From an uncultured Pelagibacteraceae bacterium (GTDB lineage Bacteria > Pseudomonadota > Alphaproteobacteria > Pelagibacterales > Pelagibacteraceae): a DNA stretch of 64,000 nt. The translations under genes were made by a program, and so were the position numbers. The notes under the pieces were generated by a model. It worked only from the letters and a program-made list of their open reading frames with translations, had not been told where the DNA came from and did no database searches. The stretch spans positions 186,001 to 250,000 of the forward strand of contig CACMVB010000001.1 in the NCBI GenBank assembly GCA_902617025.1, written 5' to 3'. This document shows positions 42,035 to 50,511 of the stretch, in pieces; position 1 is the first letter of the stretch, and each line of letters opens with the position of its first letter.

Positions 42035-42910
42035 TTATTTTTTATTTAAAACTCTTCCAGCTATATTTTTTAATCTTTTAATTGTTTTTTTTGTTCTTAA
42101 CTTTGGATCAGTAATTATGGCAACATCTAAACAATCGTTAGCAGGATCTTTTTCAACTGAATAGTCTTTAAATGTATTTATTATTTCTTTGATCATATTC
42201 TGTGCATTAGCGGCATTTTTCATTAAAGTTTTAACTACCATGCTTACATCAACTTCACCATGGTCAGGATGCCAACAATCGTAATCTGTGACCATAGCAA
42301 CAGTGGTATATCTAATTTCTGCTTCTCTAGCTAATTTTGCTTCAGGCATATTAGTCATACCGATTACATCAGCTCCCCAAGATCTATATAAATTCGACTC
42401 GGCTAGGGTAGAAAATTGAGGTCCTTCCATTACTACATATGTGCCTCCGAATTGATAATTAATATTTAATTTCTTTAAAGCGGCCTCACAACAAGTTGAA
42501 AGTCCTGGACTTGTCGGTTTAGCCATTGAGACGTGGGCTACAATTTCCTCATCAAAAAACGTTTTTATTCTTGAAAATGTTCTATCAATAAATTGGTCTA
42601 CAATTACAAATTTTCCAGGTTCTAAATTTTCTTTAAGAGACCCTACAGCAGATACTGAGATTATATCCGTTACTCCTAATTGTTTCATCGCATCAATATT
42701 AGCTCTAAAATTTATATTTGATGGATTGATTTTGTGACCTCTTGAATGCCTAGGAATAAAACAAATTTCCTCTTTTCCCAAACTAGCTAATAAAATTTCA
42801 TCTGAAGGTTTTCCCCAAGGTGTATTAATTTTTTTCCATTTAGTTTTTTGAAAACCTTCCATTTTATAAAGGCCACTACCACCAATTATCCCAAGCTTTC
42901 TTTTTTTCAT
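42035..42910 (-). CDS. mtnP: 5'-methylthioadenosine phosphorylase
   Basis: The 291-residue enzyme phosphorolyses MTA to adenine and methylthioribose-1-phosphate. IGGSGLYKMEGF opens the fold, with PRHSRGHKINPSNINFRANI (about 53-72) for phosphate and subunit contacts. MEGPQFSTLAESNLYR (about 161) and GMTNMPEAKLAREAEI (about 181) are purine and ribose-binding blocks, with a conserved DYDCWH. The block order is that of MtnP rather than ordinary purine phosphorylase. It starts the six-gene salvage operon, and apt, which recycles the adenine, is divergent with a 45-base gap. Confidence 0.93.
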   Translation of the reverse strand: MKKRKLGIIGGSGLYKMEGFQKTKWKKINTPWGKPSDEILLASLGKEEICFIPRHSRGHKINPSNINFRANIDAMKQLGVTDIISVSAVGSLKENLEPGKFVIVDQFIDRTFSRIKTFFDEEIVAHVSMAKPTSPGLSTCCEAALKKLNINYQFGGTYVVMEGPQFSTLAESNLYRSWGADVIGMTNMPEAKLAREAEIRYTTVAMVTDYDCWHPDHGEVDVSMVVKTLMKNAANAQNMIKEIINTFKDYSVEKDPANDCLDVAIITDPKLRTKKTIKRLKNIAGRVLNKK

Positions 42911-42955
42911 TATTTAATTATTAATGCTTTTTTGTTAGAACTTGAAGCATAATTT

Positions 42956-43483
42956 ATGGATTTAAAAAAATACATTCGGTCTATTCCAGACTATCCTAAA
43001 AAGGGAATTTTATTTAGAGACATTACAACTCTGATAAAAAATGCTGAGGCTTTTACGTATACCAATAATAAAATTATTGAATTATCAAAAAAAATTGAAT
43101 TTGATAAAGTTGCAGCAATTGAATCTAGAGGATTTGTTTTCGCAGCACCTCTATCACATCAACTAAAAAAACCATTCATTCTTTTGAGAAAAAAAGATAA
43201 ACTTCCAGCTGATACTCATTCTGTTGATTTTGAGCTCGAATATGGAAAAGCCTCGATTGAGGTTCACAAGGACTCTATACAAAAAAACGAGAATATATTG
43301 ATAATAGATGACCTTATTGCTACAGGTGGCACAGCTGAAGCAGCTGCAAAACTTGTAGAAATTTCTGGAGGCAAAGTTGCAGGTTTTATATTTGTGATAA
43401 ATTTGTTTGATTTACCTGGAAATGATCTTCTAAAAAAAAAAGGTTATATAACTAATAGTTTAATTGAATTTCCTGGACATTAA
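42956..43483 (+). CDS. apt: Adenine phosphoribosyltransferase
   Basis: This 175-residue PRTase has IRSIPDYPKKGILFRDITTL at its start, typical of Apt, AAIESRGFVFAAPLS (about 54-68), and the PRPP loop NILIIDDLIATGGTAEAA (about 113-130). It converts adenine and PRPP to AMP. It faces mtnP, which releases adenine. The 3' end overlaps the convergent epimerase gene by 4 bases. Confidence 0.95.
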   Translation: MDLKKYIRSIPDYPKKGILFRDITTLIKNAEAFTYTNNKIIELSKKIEFDKVAAIESRGFVFAAPLSHQLKKPFILLRKKDKLPADTHSVDFELEYGKASIEVHKDSIQKNENILIIDDLIATGGTAEAAAKLVEISGGKVAGFIFVINLFDLPGNDLLKKKGYITNSLIEFPGH

Positions 43484-44496
43484 ATTTCTTTATTTTTCCA
43501 AGTTACGGGAGTTAGCTCGTTATCTATTTCAATCTTAATATTATAATCGAATGGTCTTACACCTCTTGACTTTATGTAATTAAATGTTTTTTTTATTCCA
43601 TCGTTCAAAGATACTTTGGTTTTGTAATTTAATAATTTTCTTGCTTTATCAGCAGAGCATGTAGCGTGCTTGACTTCTCTAGGTCGATCTTTTTTGTGAA
43701 TAGGATTTAAATTTATACCAGTGATATTTGAACAAATTTCCGCAATTTTATTAATTGTAACAAATTCCTCATCTGGCCCAATATTTATTATTTCTTTGTT
43801 TAAATTTTTCTGATCTAACATAGGTATTAAGCAGTCTAGACAGTCATCTATGTAAGAAAAACACCTCGTTTGATTGCCATCTCCATAAATTATAGGTGCT
43901 TTACCTTGGAGCATACGATTTATCATAATTGAAACTACGTTTCTAAAGGGATCATCATATTTCTGTCTTGGGCCAATAATGTTATGAGGAATTGCAATTA
44001 CCCATTCAATACCATTTAATTCGCATAGATTTTTTAAAACTTCTTCAGCTGCAACTTTAGAAATTGCATAAGGGTCAACTGGCTTTGGCCTCATTGCTTC
44101 TGTAAAAGGAGCATTTTGATCTCCATATCTTGCCATTGAAGAACAGAAAACTATTCTCTCAACTTTTTCATTTGTAGCAGCAGAAAAAACAGAAACAGAA
44201 GCTAGGTAATTATTTTTTGTTATTTCAAAAGGAGAAAAAACTGACAAACCCTCATGGGCTGTAGCTGCACAGTGATAAACTACATTAATACCTTTCATGA
44301 TAGATTTTATTTTTTCAAAATCACAACAATCTATTTTATGAAACTGAATTTTTTTCGGGATATTGTCTTCATATCCACCTAACATATTATCTATCCCTAC
44401 TACGTCATGACCTAAATCAGCGAGTTTTTCACTTAAATGTGAACCCAAGAAACCTGCAGCACCAGTTACCAAGACTTTTTTGATTTTTGAGGGCAT
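43480..44496 (-). CDS. NAD-dependent sugar-nucleotide epimerase/dehydratase
   Basis: The 338-residue extended SDR protein has VTGAAGFLGSHLSEKL (about 10-25) for NAD binding, a VYHCAATAHE block, and the catalytic Y-x3-K in PYAISKVAAEEV (about 147-158). IPHNIIGPRQ and GDGNQTRCFSYIDD are typical of UDP-sugar epimerases and dehydratases. It may make a galactose or uronic-acid derivative for surface glycans. It starts the glycan island that runs to the tRNA gene. Confidence 0.83.
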   Translation of the reverse strand: MPSKIKKVLVTGAAGFLGSHLSEKLADLGHDVVGIDNMLGGYEDNIPKKIQFHKIDCCDFEKIKSIMKGINVVYHCAATAHEGLSVFSPFEITKNNYLASVSVFSAATNEKVERIVFCSSMARYGDQNAPFTEAMRPKPVDPYAISKVAAEEVLKNLCELNGIEWVIAIPHNIIGPRQKYDDPFRNVVSIMINRMLQGKAPIIYGDGNQTRCFSYIDDCLDCLIPMLDQKNLNKEIINIGPDEEFVTINKIAEICSNITGINLNPIHKKDRPREVKHATCSADKARKLLNYKTKVSLNDGIKKTFNYIKSRGVRPFDYNIKIEIDNELTPVTWKNKEI

Positions 44497-44526
44497 AAAA
44501 GTTTTATATATAAAATTATAATTTTA

Positions 44527-45375
44527 TCAATTAGTTATTATTTTAGGTCTATACCAAGATTTCTTCCCGATTATTGAATTTATTAAACCAGACAATCTAT
44601 GAGCATAAATTTCCTTTTTTTTTTTATTAAAAACACTTGCGTAAAAAATAAGTTTTATTACTGAAGAAAATAATTTTCCGCTAATCGTTATTAATGCCAT
44701 AGTAATTCCAAAATGTTTTTTATTAAAATAATAGGTTGACCACATCCAATGCCAGTTTCTTGATAGTTCCATTTCAAAATTTATAGACTCATTATGAGAA
44801 CTGCCCCCCAAATGATGAACAACAATTTTTTTATCTAAGTATATTTTTTTTCTTTTATTTTTAAGTCTTTTACATAAGTCTATTTCTTCTAAATAAATAA
44901 AAAAATTCTCATCAAAAAAACCAATATCGTCAAATTGTTTTAAATTTAAAAACATAGCAAAACCTTTGATGCTATTCACTTCAACTAATTCCTTTTGACC
45001 ATTTTTGATAACTTCTGGTTTATGCTCATCTTGTTTTGCAGGGCCGATCAATGAAAAGTCTTTAATTTTGTTTGCAGTGATAAAAAAATTTTCAACAGTA
45101 TTTTTTCCTAATTTAGCATCTGGGTTCAAAACGAGTGCATAATTAGTTTTTACTTTTGATAAACCCAGATTGTTTCCTTTGGCATAGCCTAAATTTTCAC
45201 CAGTGAGTATACATTCAACATTTTTATAACTTTCTTCTATTTTTTTTTTAAAATTTAAGTTACTCGAGTTTTCTACAACTATTACCTTGTGATTTGTGGG
45301 TAATGAGCTAAGGCAATCGTCGATTTTATCTTCACTATTAAACGTGTTTATAACAATCGTAAGTTCTTTTTCCAT
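44527..45375 (-). CDS. Family 2 glycosyltransferase (rhamnosyltransferase-like)
   Basis: The 282-residue GT-A enzyme begins LTIVINTFNSEDKIDDCLSS, with GENLGYAKGNNLGL (about 58-71) and ALVLNPDAKL, in which NPD takes the metal-binding D-x-D role. FFDENFFIYLEEIDLCKR (about 153-170) is the acceptor and catalytic block seen in WbbL-like transferases. Association with rmlBADC suggests dTDP-rhamnose as donor, which is inference. A hydrophobic stretch near 225-250 may anchor it to the membrane. Confidence 0.83.
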   Translation of the reverse strand: MEKELTIVINTFNSEDKIDDCLSSLPTNHKVIVVENSSNLNFKKKIEESYKNVECILTGENLGYAKGNNLGLSKVKTNYALVLNPDAKLGKNTVENFFITANKIKDFSLIGPAKQDEHKPEVIKNGQKELVEVNSIKGFAMFLNLKQFDDIGFFDENFFIYLEEIDLCKRLKNKRKKIYLDKKIVVHHLGGSSHNESINFEMELSRNWHWMWSTYYFNKKHFGITMALITISGKLFSSVIKLIFYASVFNKKKKEIYAHRLSGLINSIIGKKSWYRPKIITN

Positions 45376-45455
45376 AATAGTTAAAATTATTGATTTACTT
45401 AACTTATTATCTTATTACATAATATTATATAAATGTCTCTCAAATCTAAATTTTA

Positions 45456-46481
45456 ATGAAAAAATTAATTGTAACTGGTGGTAGCGGATTTATAGGCAGT
45501 AACTTAGTCGATTTTTTGATCAAAAAAAAATATTTTGTGATTAACATTGATTTAAACAAGTATTCCAAAAGTTCTTTTTTGATAAATAAAAGTAACATTA
45601 AAAAAAATTATAAATTTTATAAACTTGATATTAACAGTAACAAACTTTTACAAATTTTAATAAAATATAAGCCCGATGCAATTTTTAATCTTGCTGCAGA
45701 AACACATGTTGATCGGTCGATAGAATCTCCTGGGGAATTTATCAAAACAAATATTTCTGGTACCTTCAATATTTTGGAGCAAATGAGAAAATATATTAAA
45801 AAAACAAAAAAAAAGATTAGGTTAATACATGTTTCTACAGATGAAGTTTATGGTGATTTAAAAAAAAATGAGAAATCTTCCGAAAAAAGTCAATATCGGC
45901 CAAGTTCCCCTTACTCTGCAAGTAAAGCAAGCGCTGACCATTTGATAAAATCCTACGTGAGAACTTTTAAAATTGATGCAGTGGTATCAAATTGTTGTAA
46001 TAACTTTGGGCCAGCTCAATTTCCAGAAAAATTAATACCAACTCTGATTTTTAATGCATTAAATAATAAGCCATTGCCAATTTATGGAAGAGGGCAAAAT
46101 TCAAGAGAATGGATATACGTTCAAGATCACTGCAAAGGATTGTATGTAATATATAAAACAGGAAAAAAGGGTGAAAGTTATAACATAGGTACTGGTAAGG
46201 TGATAACAAATCTTAATTTAACCAAAATTTTATTAAAGATTATTAATGATAAAATTTCTTTAAGTAAAAAAGTAAAAATTAAATTTGTTAAAGATAGACC
46301 AGGACATGATATGAGATATGCACTTGATAGTAAAAAAATTAGAAAAGAGTTGAATTGGAAACCATCAATGAAATTTAATGATGGTCTAAGAAAGACTTTT
46401 GAATGGTACTTTGAAAATAAAAAATTTTATAATCATTTTTCAAAGAAAAAATTTTTTAAAAGAATTGGTTTAAAGGTATGA
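45456..46481 (+). CDS. rmlB: dTDP-glucose 4,6-dehydratase
   Basis: The 341-residue SDR enzyme has IVTGGSGFIGSNLVDFL (about 4-20), NLAAETHVDRSIESP (about 80-94), HVSTDEVYGDL (about 123) with the catalytic Asp and Glu, and YSASKASADHL (about 151-161) with the Tyr and Lys. It converts dTDP-glucose to the 4-keto-6-deoxy sugar. It overlaps rmlA by 4 bases and heads the set rmlB-rmlA-rmlD-like-rmlC. Confidence 0.94.
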   Translation: MKKLIVTGGSGFIGSNLVDFLIKKKYFVINIDLNKYSKSSFLINKSNIKKNYKFYKLDINSNKLLQILIKYKPDAIFNLAAETHVDRSIESPGEFIKTNISGTFNILEQMRKYIKKTKKKIRLIHVSTDEVYGDLKKNEKSSEKSQYRPSSPYSASKASADHLIKSYVRTFKIDAVVSNCCNNFGPAQFPEKLIPTLIFNALNNKPLPIYGRGQNSREWIYVQDHCKGLYVIYKTGKKGESYNIGTGKVITNLNLTKILLKIINDKISLSKKVKIKFVKDRPGHDMRYALDSKKIRKELNWKPSMKFNDGLRKTFEWYFENKKFYNHFSKKKFFKRIGLKV

Positions 46482-47347
46482 TAAAGAAGGGAATAATACT
46501 AGCTGGTGGTTATGGTACAAGAATGAGTCCACTCACAAAAGCCGTGAATAAGCAATTACTTCCTATATACGATAAACCTCTAATTTTCTATCCTCTTTCA
46601 ATTTTAATGCTTGCAGGGATAAAAAATATTTTAATCGTTGTTAATAAAGGTCAATTAAATCAATTTAAGAAGATACTTCAGAATGGAAAAAGAATAGGCA
46701 TAAATATTAGTTATATTGAGCAAAGCAAACCTAGAGGATTGCCTGATGCTTTTATTCTTGGTGAGAAATTTATTGGAAAAGATAAAGTTGCAATGGTGTT
46801 GGGTGACAATTTTTTTTACGGTCAGAGTTTGACAAAAAAATTAAAAGACTGTGTTAAGCTTAATACAGGTTGTAAAATACTTGTTCATCCTGTCGTGAGA
46901 CCAGAGCTTTATGGAATTGCTAACATAAAAAAAGGTAAGAAAATTGTCTCAATTAAAGAAAAGCCCAAAAATTCAAAGTCTAATTTAGCTATTACCGGTT
47001 TGTATTTCTTTGATAATAAAGTAATTGAATACAGTAAGGCTTTAAGACCGTCTAAGAGAAATGAGTTGGAGATAGTGGATTTATTAAACAAATATAGAAA
47101 AAAAAATAGTTTAAGAGCAGAATTTTTAGGAAGAGGCGGTGCATGGTTAGATACAGGATCAATGGAAGACTATTATAATACGTCCATTTTTGTCTCAAGT
47201 TTGGAAAATCGTCAAGGTTTAAAAATAGCTTGTTTAGAAGAAATAGCTTTAAATTATAATTGGATTAATCGAAACAAAATTAAAGAGTCAATAAATTTTT
47301 ACGGAAACTGTAATTATTCGAATTATTTAAAAAAACTTATTAAGTAA
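46478..47347 (+). CDS. rmlA: Glucose-1-phosphate thymidylyltransferase
   Basis: The 289-residue enzyme starts KKGIILAGGYGTRMSPLTKAV, the nucleotidyltransferase loop, followed by NKQLLPIYDKPLIFYPL. GDNFFYG (about 109-115) holds the metal-binding Asp. GRGGAWLDTGS (about 222) is part of the sugar-binding end. It makes dTDP-glucose for RmlB. It overlaps rmlB and directly abuts the following gene. Confidence 0.95.
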   Translation: MIKKGIILAGGYGTRMSPLTKAVNKQLLPIYDKPLIFYPLSILMLAGIKNILIVVNKGQLNQFKKILQNGKRIGINISYIEQSKPRGLPDAFILGEKFIGKDKVAMVLGDNFFYGQSLTKKLKDCVKLNTGCKILVHPVVRPELYGIANIKKGKKIVSIKEKPKNSKSNLAITGLYFFDNKVIEYSKALRPSKRNELEIVDLLNKYRKKNSLRAEFLGRGGAWLDTGSMEDYYNTSIFVSSLENRQGLKIACLEEIALNYNWINRNKIKESINFYGNCNYSNYLKKLIK

Positions 47348-48049
47348 ATGCCTACAAAAATAATTGTAACAGGTGGTGAGAGCAGATTTGCTAGAGAGCT
47401 AAAAAAAATTAAAACAAATTATAAATTAATTTTTAGAAATAAAAATCAATTAAATATTTTATCCTCAAATTCTATAAAAAAAAATCTTAAAAAATTTAAA
47501 CCTAAATTTATTCTTCATTTAGCTGGTTTATCAAGGCCTATGAAGTTACACGATAAAAACATCGAAAAAAGTATAAACCTAAATATCATCGGTACATCAA
47601 ATATTGTTAAAGAGGCTGCAAAATTAAATATTAAAGTAATATATCTTTCTACAAGTTATGTTTATCCCGGAACAAAAGGTAATTACAAGGAAATAGATCC
47701 ACTAAAACCCTGGAATAATTATTCATGGTCGAAATTAGGAGGTGAATGTGCGGTTCAAATGTATAAAAATTCTTTAGTGGTAAGACTTTGTATGACTCAA
47801 AAACCTTTTTTACACAATAAAGCTTATTCTAATGTAAAATTAAATTTTATATTTCAAGATAAAGCTGCAAATTTATTGTTGAAAATTTTAAATAAGAAAG
47901 GAATTATTAATTTAGGTGGCCCAAGTCAGACAGTTTATAAATTTGCAAAAAAATATGATAAATCAATAAAAAAGAAGTTGTCTAAAGGGGAATTTCCTTT
48001 AAGGGCAGATATGAACCTAGGAAAATTAAATAAAATAATCAAAAAATGA
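47348..48049 (+). CDS. Short NAD-dependent sugar reductase, RmlD position
   Basis: At 233 residues this SDR-like protein is shorter than RmlD (about 290-300). It has IIVTGGESRFAREL (about 5-18) with an altered glycine motif, ILHLAGLSRP, and the catalytic pair in NNYSWSKLGGE (about 126-136). It fills the rmlD place between rmlA and rmlC and overlaps rmlC by 4 bases. The truncation lies mainly in the C-terminal substrate domain, so it may reduce the 4-keto sugar or a related one. Confidence 0.72.
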   Translation: MPTKIIVTGGESRFARELKKIKTNYKLIFRNKNQLNILSSNSIKKNLKKFKPKFILHLAGLSRPMKLHDKNIEKSINLNIIGTSNIVKEAAKLNIKVIYLSTSYVYPGTKGNYKEIDPLKPWNNYSWSKLGGECAVQMYKNSLVVRLCMTQKPFLHNKAYSNVKLNFIFQDKAANLLLKILNKKGIINLGGPSQTVYKFAKKYDKSIKKKLSKGEFPLRADMNLGKLNKIIKK

Positions 48050-48579
48050 AAATTCAAAATACAAAGTTTAAAGGCTTATATATTGTAAAACAAAAAGATA
48101 ATTCAGATAAAAGGGGAAGTTTAAGGGAAACTTTTAATGAAAAAATAATAAAAAAAAAATTCGTTTTTGAATATTGCACTCACTCAAAAAAGAATGTCTT
48201 AAGAGGCTTTCATTTTCAAACAAAAAGCAAGCAGTCAAAATTCGTTAATGTATTAAAAGGTAAAATATTAGATGTTGTTGTGGATTTAAGAAAGAATTCA
48301 ACAACGTTTGGAAAAGTATTTAAAATAATATTATCAAAAAATAATGCCTTAGGATTATATATACCTGCCGGTTTTGCCCATGCATATTATAGTTACGAAA
48401 AAGAAAATATAATTTATTATAAATTAGACAATTACTACGCACCTCAATATGAAAGCGGAATAGTATATAATGATAAAAATTTGAAAGTGAGATGGCCTTC
48501 AAAAAGAATGATTATCTCGAAAAAAGATAAAATACTTCCAACATTTGAATTTTTCAGAAAAAAAATTAGATATCTTTAA
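48046..48579 (+). CDS. rmlC: dTDP-4-dehydrorhamnose 3,5-epimerase-like protein
   Basis: The 177-residue cupin has RGSLRETFNEK (about 22-32), NVLRGFHFQTK (about 49-59) with the catalytic His, VLKGKILDVVVDLRKNS (about 69-85), and LYIPAGFAHAYYS (about 104-116). These match RmlC-type epimerases. The position after rmlB-rmlA supports dTDP-sugar substrate, but relatives act on other 4-keto sugars. The 3' end meets a convergent gene. Confidence 0.87.
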   Translation: MKIQNTKFKGLYIVKQKDNSDKRGSLRETFNEKIIKKKFVFEYCTHSKKNVLRGFHFQTKSKQSKFVNVLKGKILDVVVDLRKNSTTFGKVFKIILSKNNALGLYIPAGFAHAYYSYEKENIIYYKLDNYYAPQYESGIVYNDKNLKVRWPSKRMIISKKDKILPTFEFFRKKIRYL

Positions 48580-49382
48580 TCTACCTCATTTAAATCTTTA
48601 AAAATTATCGGCAATGTTGTAAATTTTGTATATTTGCTAAACCAGTAAGACATAAATCTCTCTGCCAAAAATCCATAAATTCTCTTTAATCCATATCCCT
48701 CCAGACTAAATCCAAAAACTTTTTCACATCTTTCAAGCCAAGGGAAAATTGAATTATAATATTGTTTAAGAGTATCTGAAGATTTGCAAATAAACATATT
48801 ATGCGGGTAGAAAAATACGTTTGAATTAACATAATTTAAGAAATCCTTTTTATCTTTTTTATCTAAAAGATCTATCGCTTTATCTAAATTTCCTTTGCCA
48901 TGCATCATATCGAAATGAAATTTAATATTTCTTTTTTCTTTATTAAAGAATAAAGATGGCTCTTTAATCATTGTTATAAAATTTTTTTTGATAAACTTTG
49001 AAAATCTAAATTGATTTACATAGAAAGGTTCTACCAGAATACTTTCGTATTCCCTTAATGATTTAGGAATTTCTTTTAAAATGTCTTGAGAAAGTTGTTC
49101 CAAGGTTTTTATGCTTTTGTTCTCATTGAGTGATGACCAGTGTTTTCTATACTGGCAAAAGCCAATCCACTCTTCTTTTGGGCTTAGAATATCATTTTTC
49201 CATAACCAATAGTGAAAGGTATATTCGCCATAAAAAGGATTTTTTTTGGAAATATTGATTTTTGTTTTATCATTTATAAATTTGTCAGACTTAATATTTT
49301 CTCCAAGACCTACGGGCAGATATCCCAATTTTTTAATTTTATCAAAATGATCATCAAAAATAGTTAAACAAAACATTTTCAT
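48576..49382 (-). CDS. DUF4422-like glycan-island protein
   Basis: This 268-residue protein has YTFHYWLWKNDIL (about 54-66) and WIGFCQYRKHW (about 73-83), which resemble DUF4422, a group thought to be glycosyltransferases. A later NMFICKSSDTLKQYYNSIFPWLE segment also fits. No standard D-x-D is obvious, so activity is unproven. It lies between rmlC (convergent) and a methyltransferase on the same strand. Confidence 0.6.
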   Translation of the reverse strand: MKMFCLTIFDDHFDKIKKLGYLPVGLGENIKSDKFINDKTKINISKKNPFYGEYTFHYWLWKNDILSPKEEWIGFCQYRKHWSSLNENKSIKTLEQLSQDILKEIPKSLREYESILVEPFYVNQFRFSKFIKKNFITMIKEPSLFFNKEKRNIKFHFDMMHGKGNLDKAIDLLDKKDKKDFLNYVNSNVFFYPHNMFICKSSDTLKQYYNSIFPWLERCEKVFGFSLEGYGLKRIYGFLAERFMSYWFSKYTKFTTLPIIFKDLNEVD

Positions 49383-49396
49383 AATATTTAAAGACT

Positions 49397-50071
49397 CTAA
49401 AAGATTTTTTCTAAATTATCATAATTTATTAAATTCATAAATTTCATATGATTATTGTAGTAATCAGCATACTTTAACTTTTTAAAGTTAGTAATTTTTA
49501 GATTTAATAAATTTCTATTTTGTCTCTTAAAAATAATGCCCAAACCATGATCAGCTATAATTGTATAAGTATCTGCTTGGTCAAAAGTTCTTGAATGTAC
49601 TATTGCTTTCCAAACATCTCCGTTCCAATGACCATAAACTCTCGGAACTATTTGATTCCAAATTTTTTTTGGTAAACAGTCATGAATTAAGATAACTCCC
49701 TTTTCAGAGATTATGTTCAAGGAATTTTGAATATCTTTTATCGTTTGCTCATAAGTGTGAAGACCATCAAGAAATATAATATCGAAATTTTCTTTATTTT
49801 TTTTGAAAAATTCGTCACTTGTCATTCTTATAGTTCCCCCTCTCTGTGGATCAACGCCAATTTTAATTTTTGCCTGTATTTTAGAAAAGTTATCATCTTT
49901 GTCACAACCAATCTCAAGATATTTCTCGTAATTTTTTTTATTTATAATATTTTGAATTATTTCAGTTCTTGAGGGTAAACTTTTCCAATCATAATTTAAT
50001 CTTTTAAAAAATTTTTCTCCGTGCAAATAATAAAGGACTCTTTTGAAAAGGAATTTATATTTTTGTTTCAT
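49397..50071 (-). CDS. SAM-dependent methyltransferase, glycan-island type
   Basis: From the ATG at 50071 the protein is about 224 residues. YEKYLEIGCDKDDNFS gives the SAM loop, KIGVDPQRGG the strand-2 acid, and IIFLDGLHTYEQTIKDIQ plus GVILIHDCLP the later core, a pattern seen in Methyltransf_24-type enzymes. An upstream in-frame start would lie inside the tRNA gene, so I rejected it. The start codon is only 6 bases after the tRNA CCA. Its substrate is probably a sugar or surface glycan, inferred from neighbours. Confidence 0.72.
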   Translation of the reverse strand: MKQKYKFLFKRVLYYLHGEKFFKRLNYDWKSLPSRTEIIQNIINKKNYEKYLEIGCDKDDNFSKIQAKIKIGVDPQRGGTIRMTSDEFFKKNKENFDIIFLDGLHTYEQTIKDIQNSLNIISEKGVILIHDCLPKKIWNQIVPRVYGHWNGDVWKAIVHSRTFDQADTYTIIADHGLGIIFKRQNRNLLNLKITNFKKLKYADYYNNHMKFMNLINYDNLEKIF

Positions 50072-50077
50072 TTTTTT

Positions 50078-50154
50078 TGGTAGCGGGAAGTGGGATCGAA
50101 CCACTGACCTCGGGCTTATGAGTCCCGCGCTCTAACCAACTGAGCTACCCCGCC
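50078..50154 (-). tRNA. tRNA-Met (anticodon CAT)
   Basis: A 77-base cloverleaf reads on the minus strand from GGCGGGG (50154) to an encoded CCA (50078). It has a GCTC/GAGC D-stem, anticodon loop CTCATAA and T-arm AGTGG-TTCGATC-CCACT. The acceptor stem pairs with G-U at both ends. The last pair of the anticodon stem is A-G, a mismatch. Loop and body fit elongator Met, but a CAT anticodon can also mean Ile2 with lysidine; I favour Met. Confidence 0.88.
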
Positions 50155-50235
50155 GCTAGTGATTGTTTTTATAGTATATTTAGAACACTAAATCATTAGT
50201 TTAGTTTTTTAAGAATTTGTTGGTATTGTTGGATT

Positions 50236-50418
50236 TTAAAGAGTTAAAATTATCCCAAAAACAGTTACAGCTGAAACTGCCGCAACACTTAAAGCTAAGT
50301 TTCTATTTCTTTCGATTTTTTTCTCTTCATTAATTCTTGATAAAAGGTCAGTAAGCTTTACTTTGCTTTGTTGCCTTAATTCTTCAGCATGATTTTCAAA
50401 TTTGTATTGCGAACTCAT
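50236..50418 (-). CDS. Small membrane-anchored protein, unknown function
   Basis: The 60-residue protein has a charged helical N-terminal part (KFENHAEELRQQSKVKLTDLL, then EEKKIERNR) and one hydrophobic segment at about 41-60. It looks like a tail-anchored coil. I recognise no family. It stands alone between the tRNA and the aminotransferase on the same strand; reading frame and composition are consistent with a real gene. Confidence 0.5.
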   Translation of the reverse strand: MSSQYKFENHAEELRQQSKVKLTDLLSRINEEKKIERNRNLALSVAAVSAVTVFGIILTL

Positions 50419-50511
50419 AAAATAATTAAATCACAATTTAATAGATTTTAAATAATCTTTTTGATCATATTGGTCTAGAAGAGGTGATTCGGCCCAAAAT
50501 GAATAAAATAA

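Noticed and set aside
50072-50104. Upstream extension of the glycan-island methyltransferase
   Set aside because: It would be encoded within the tRNA-Met gene; the ATG at 50071 lies just after the tRNA end.
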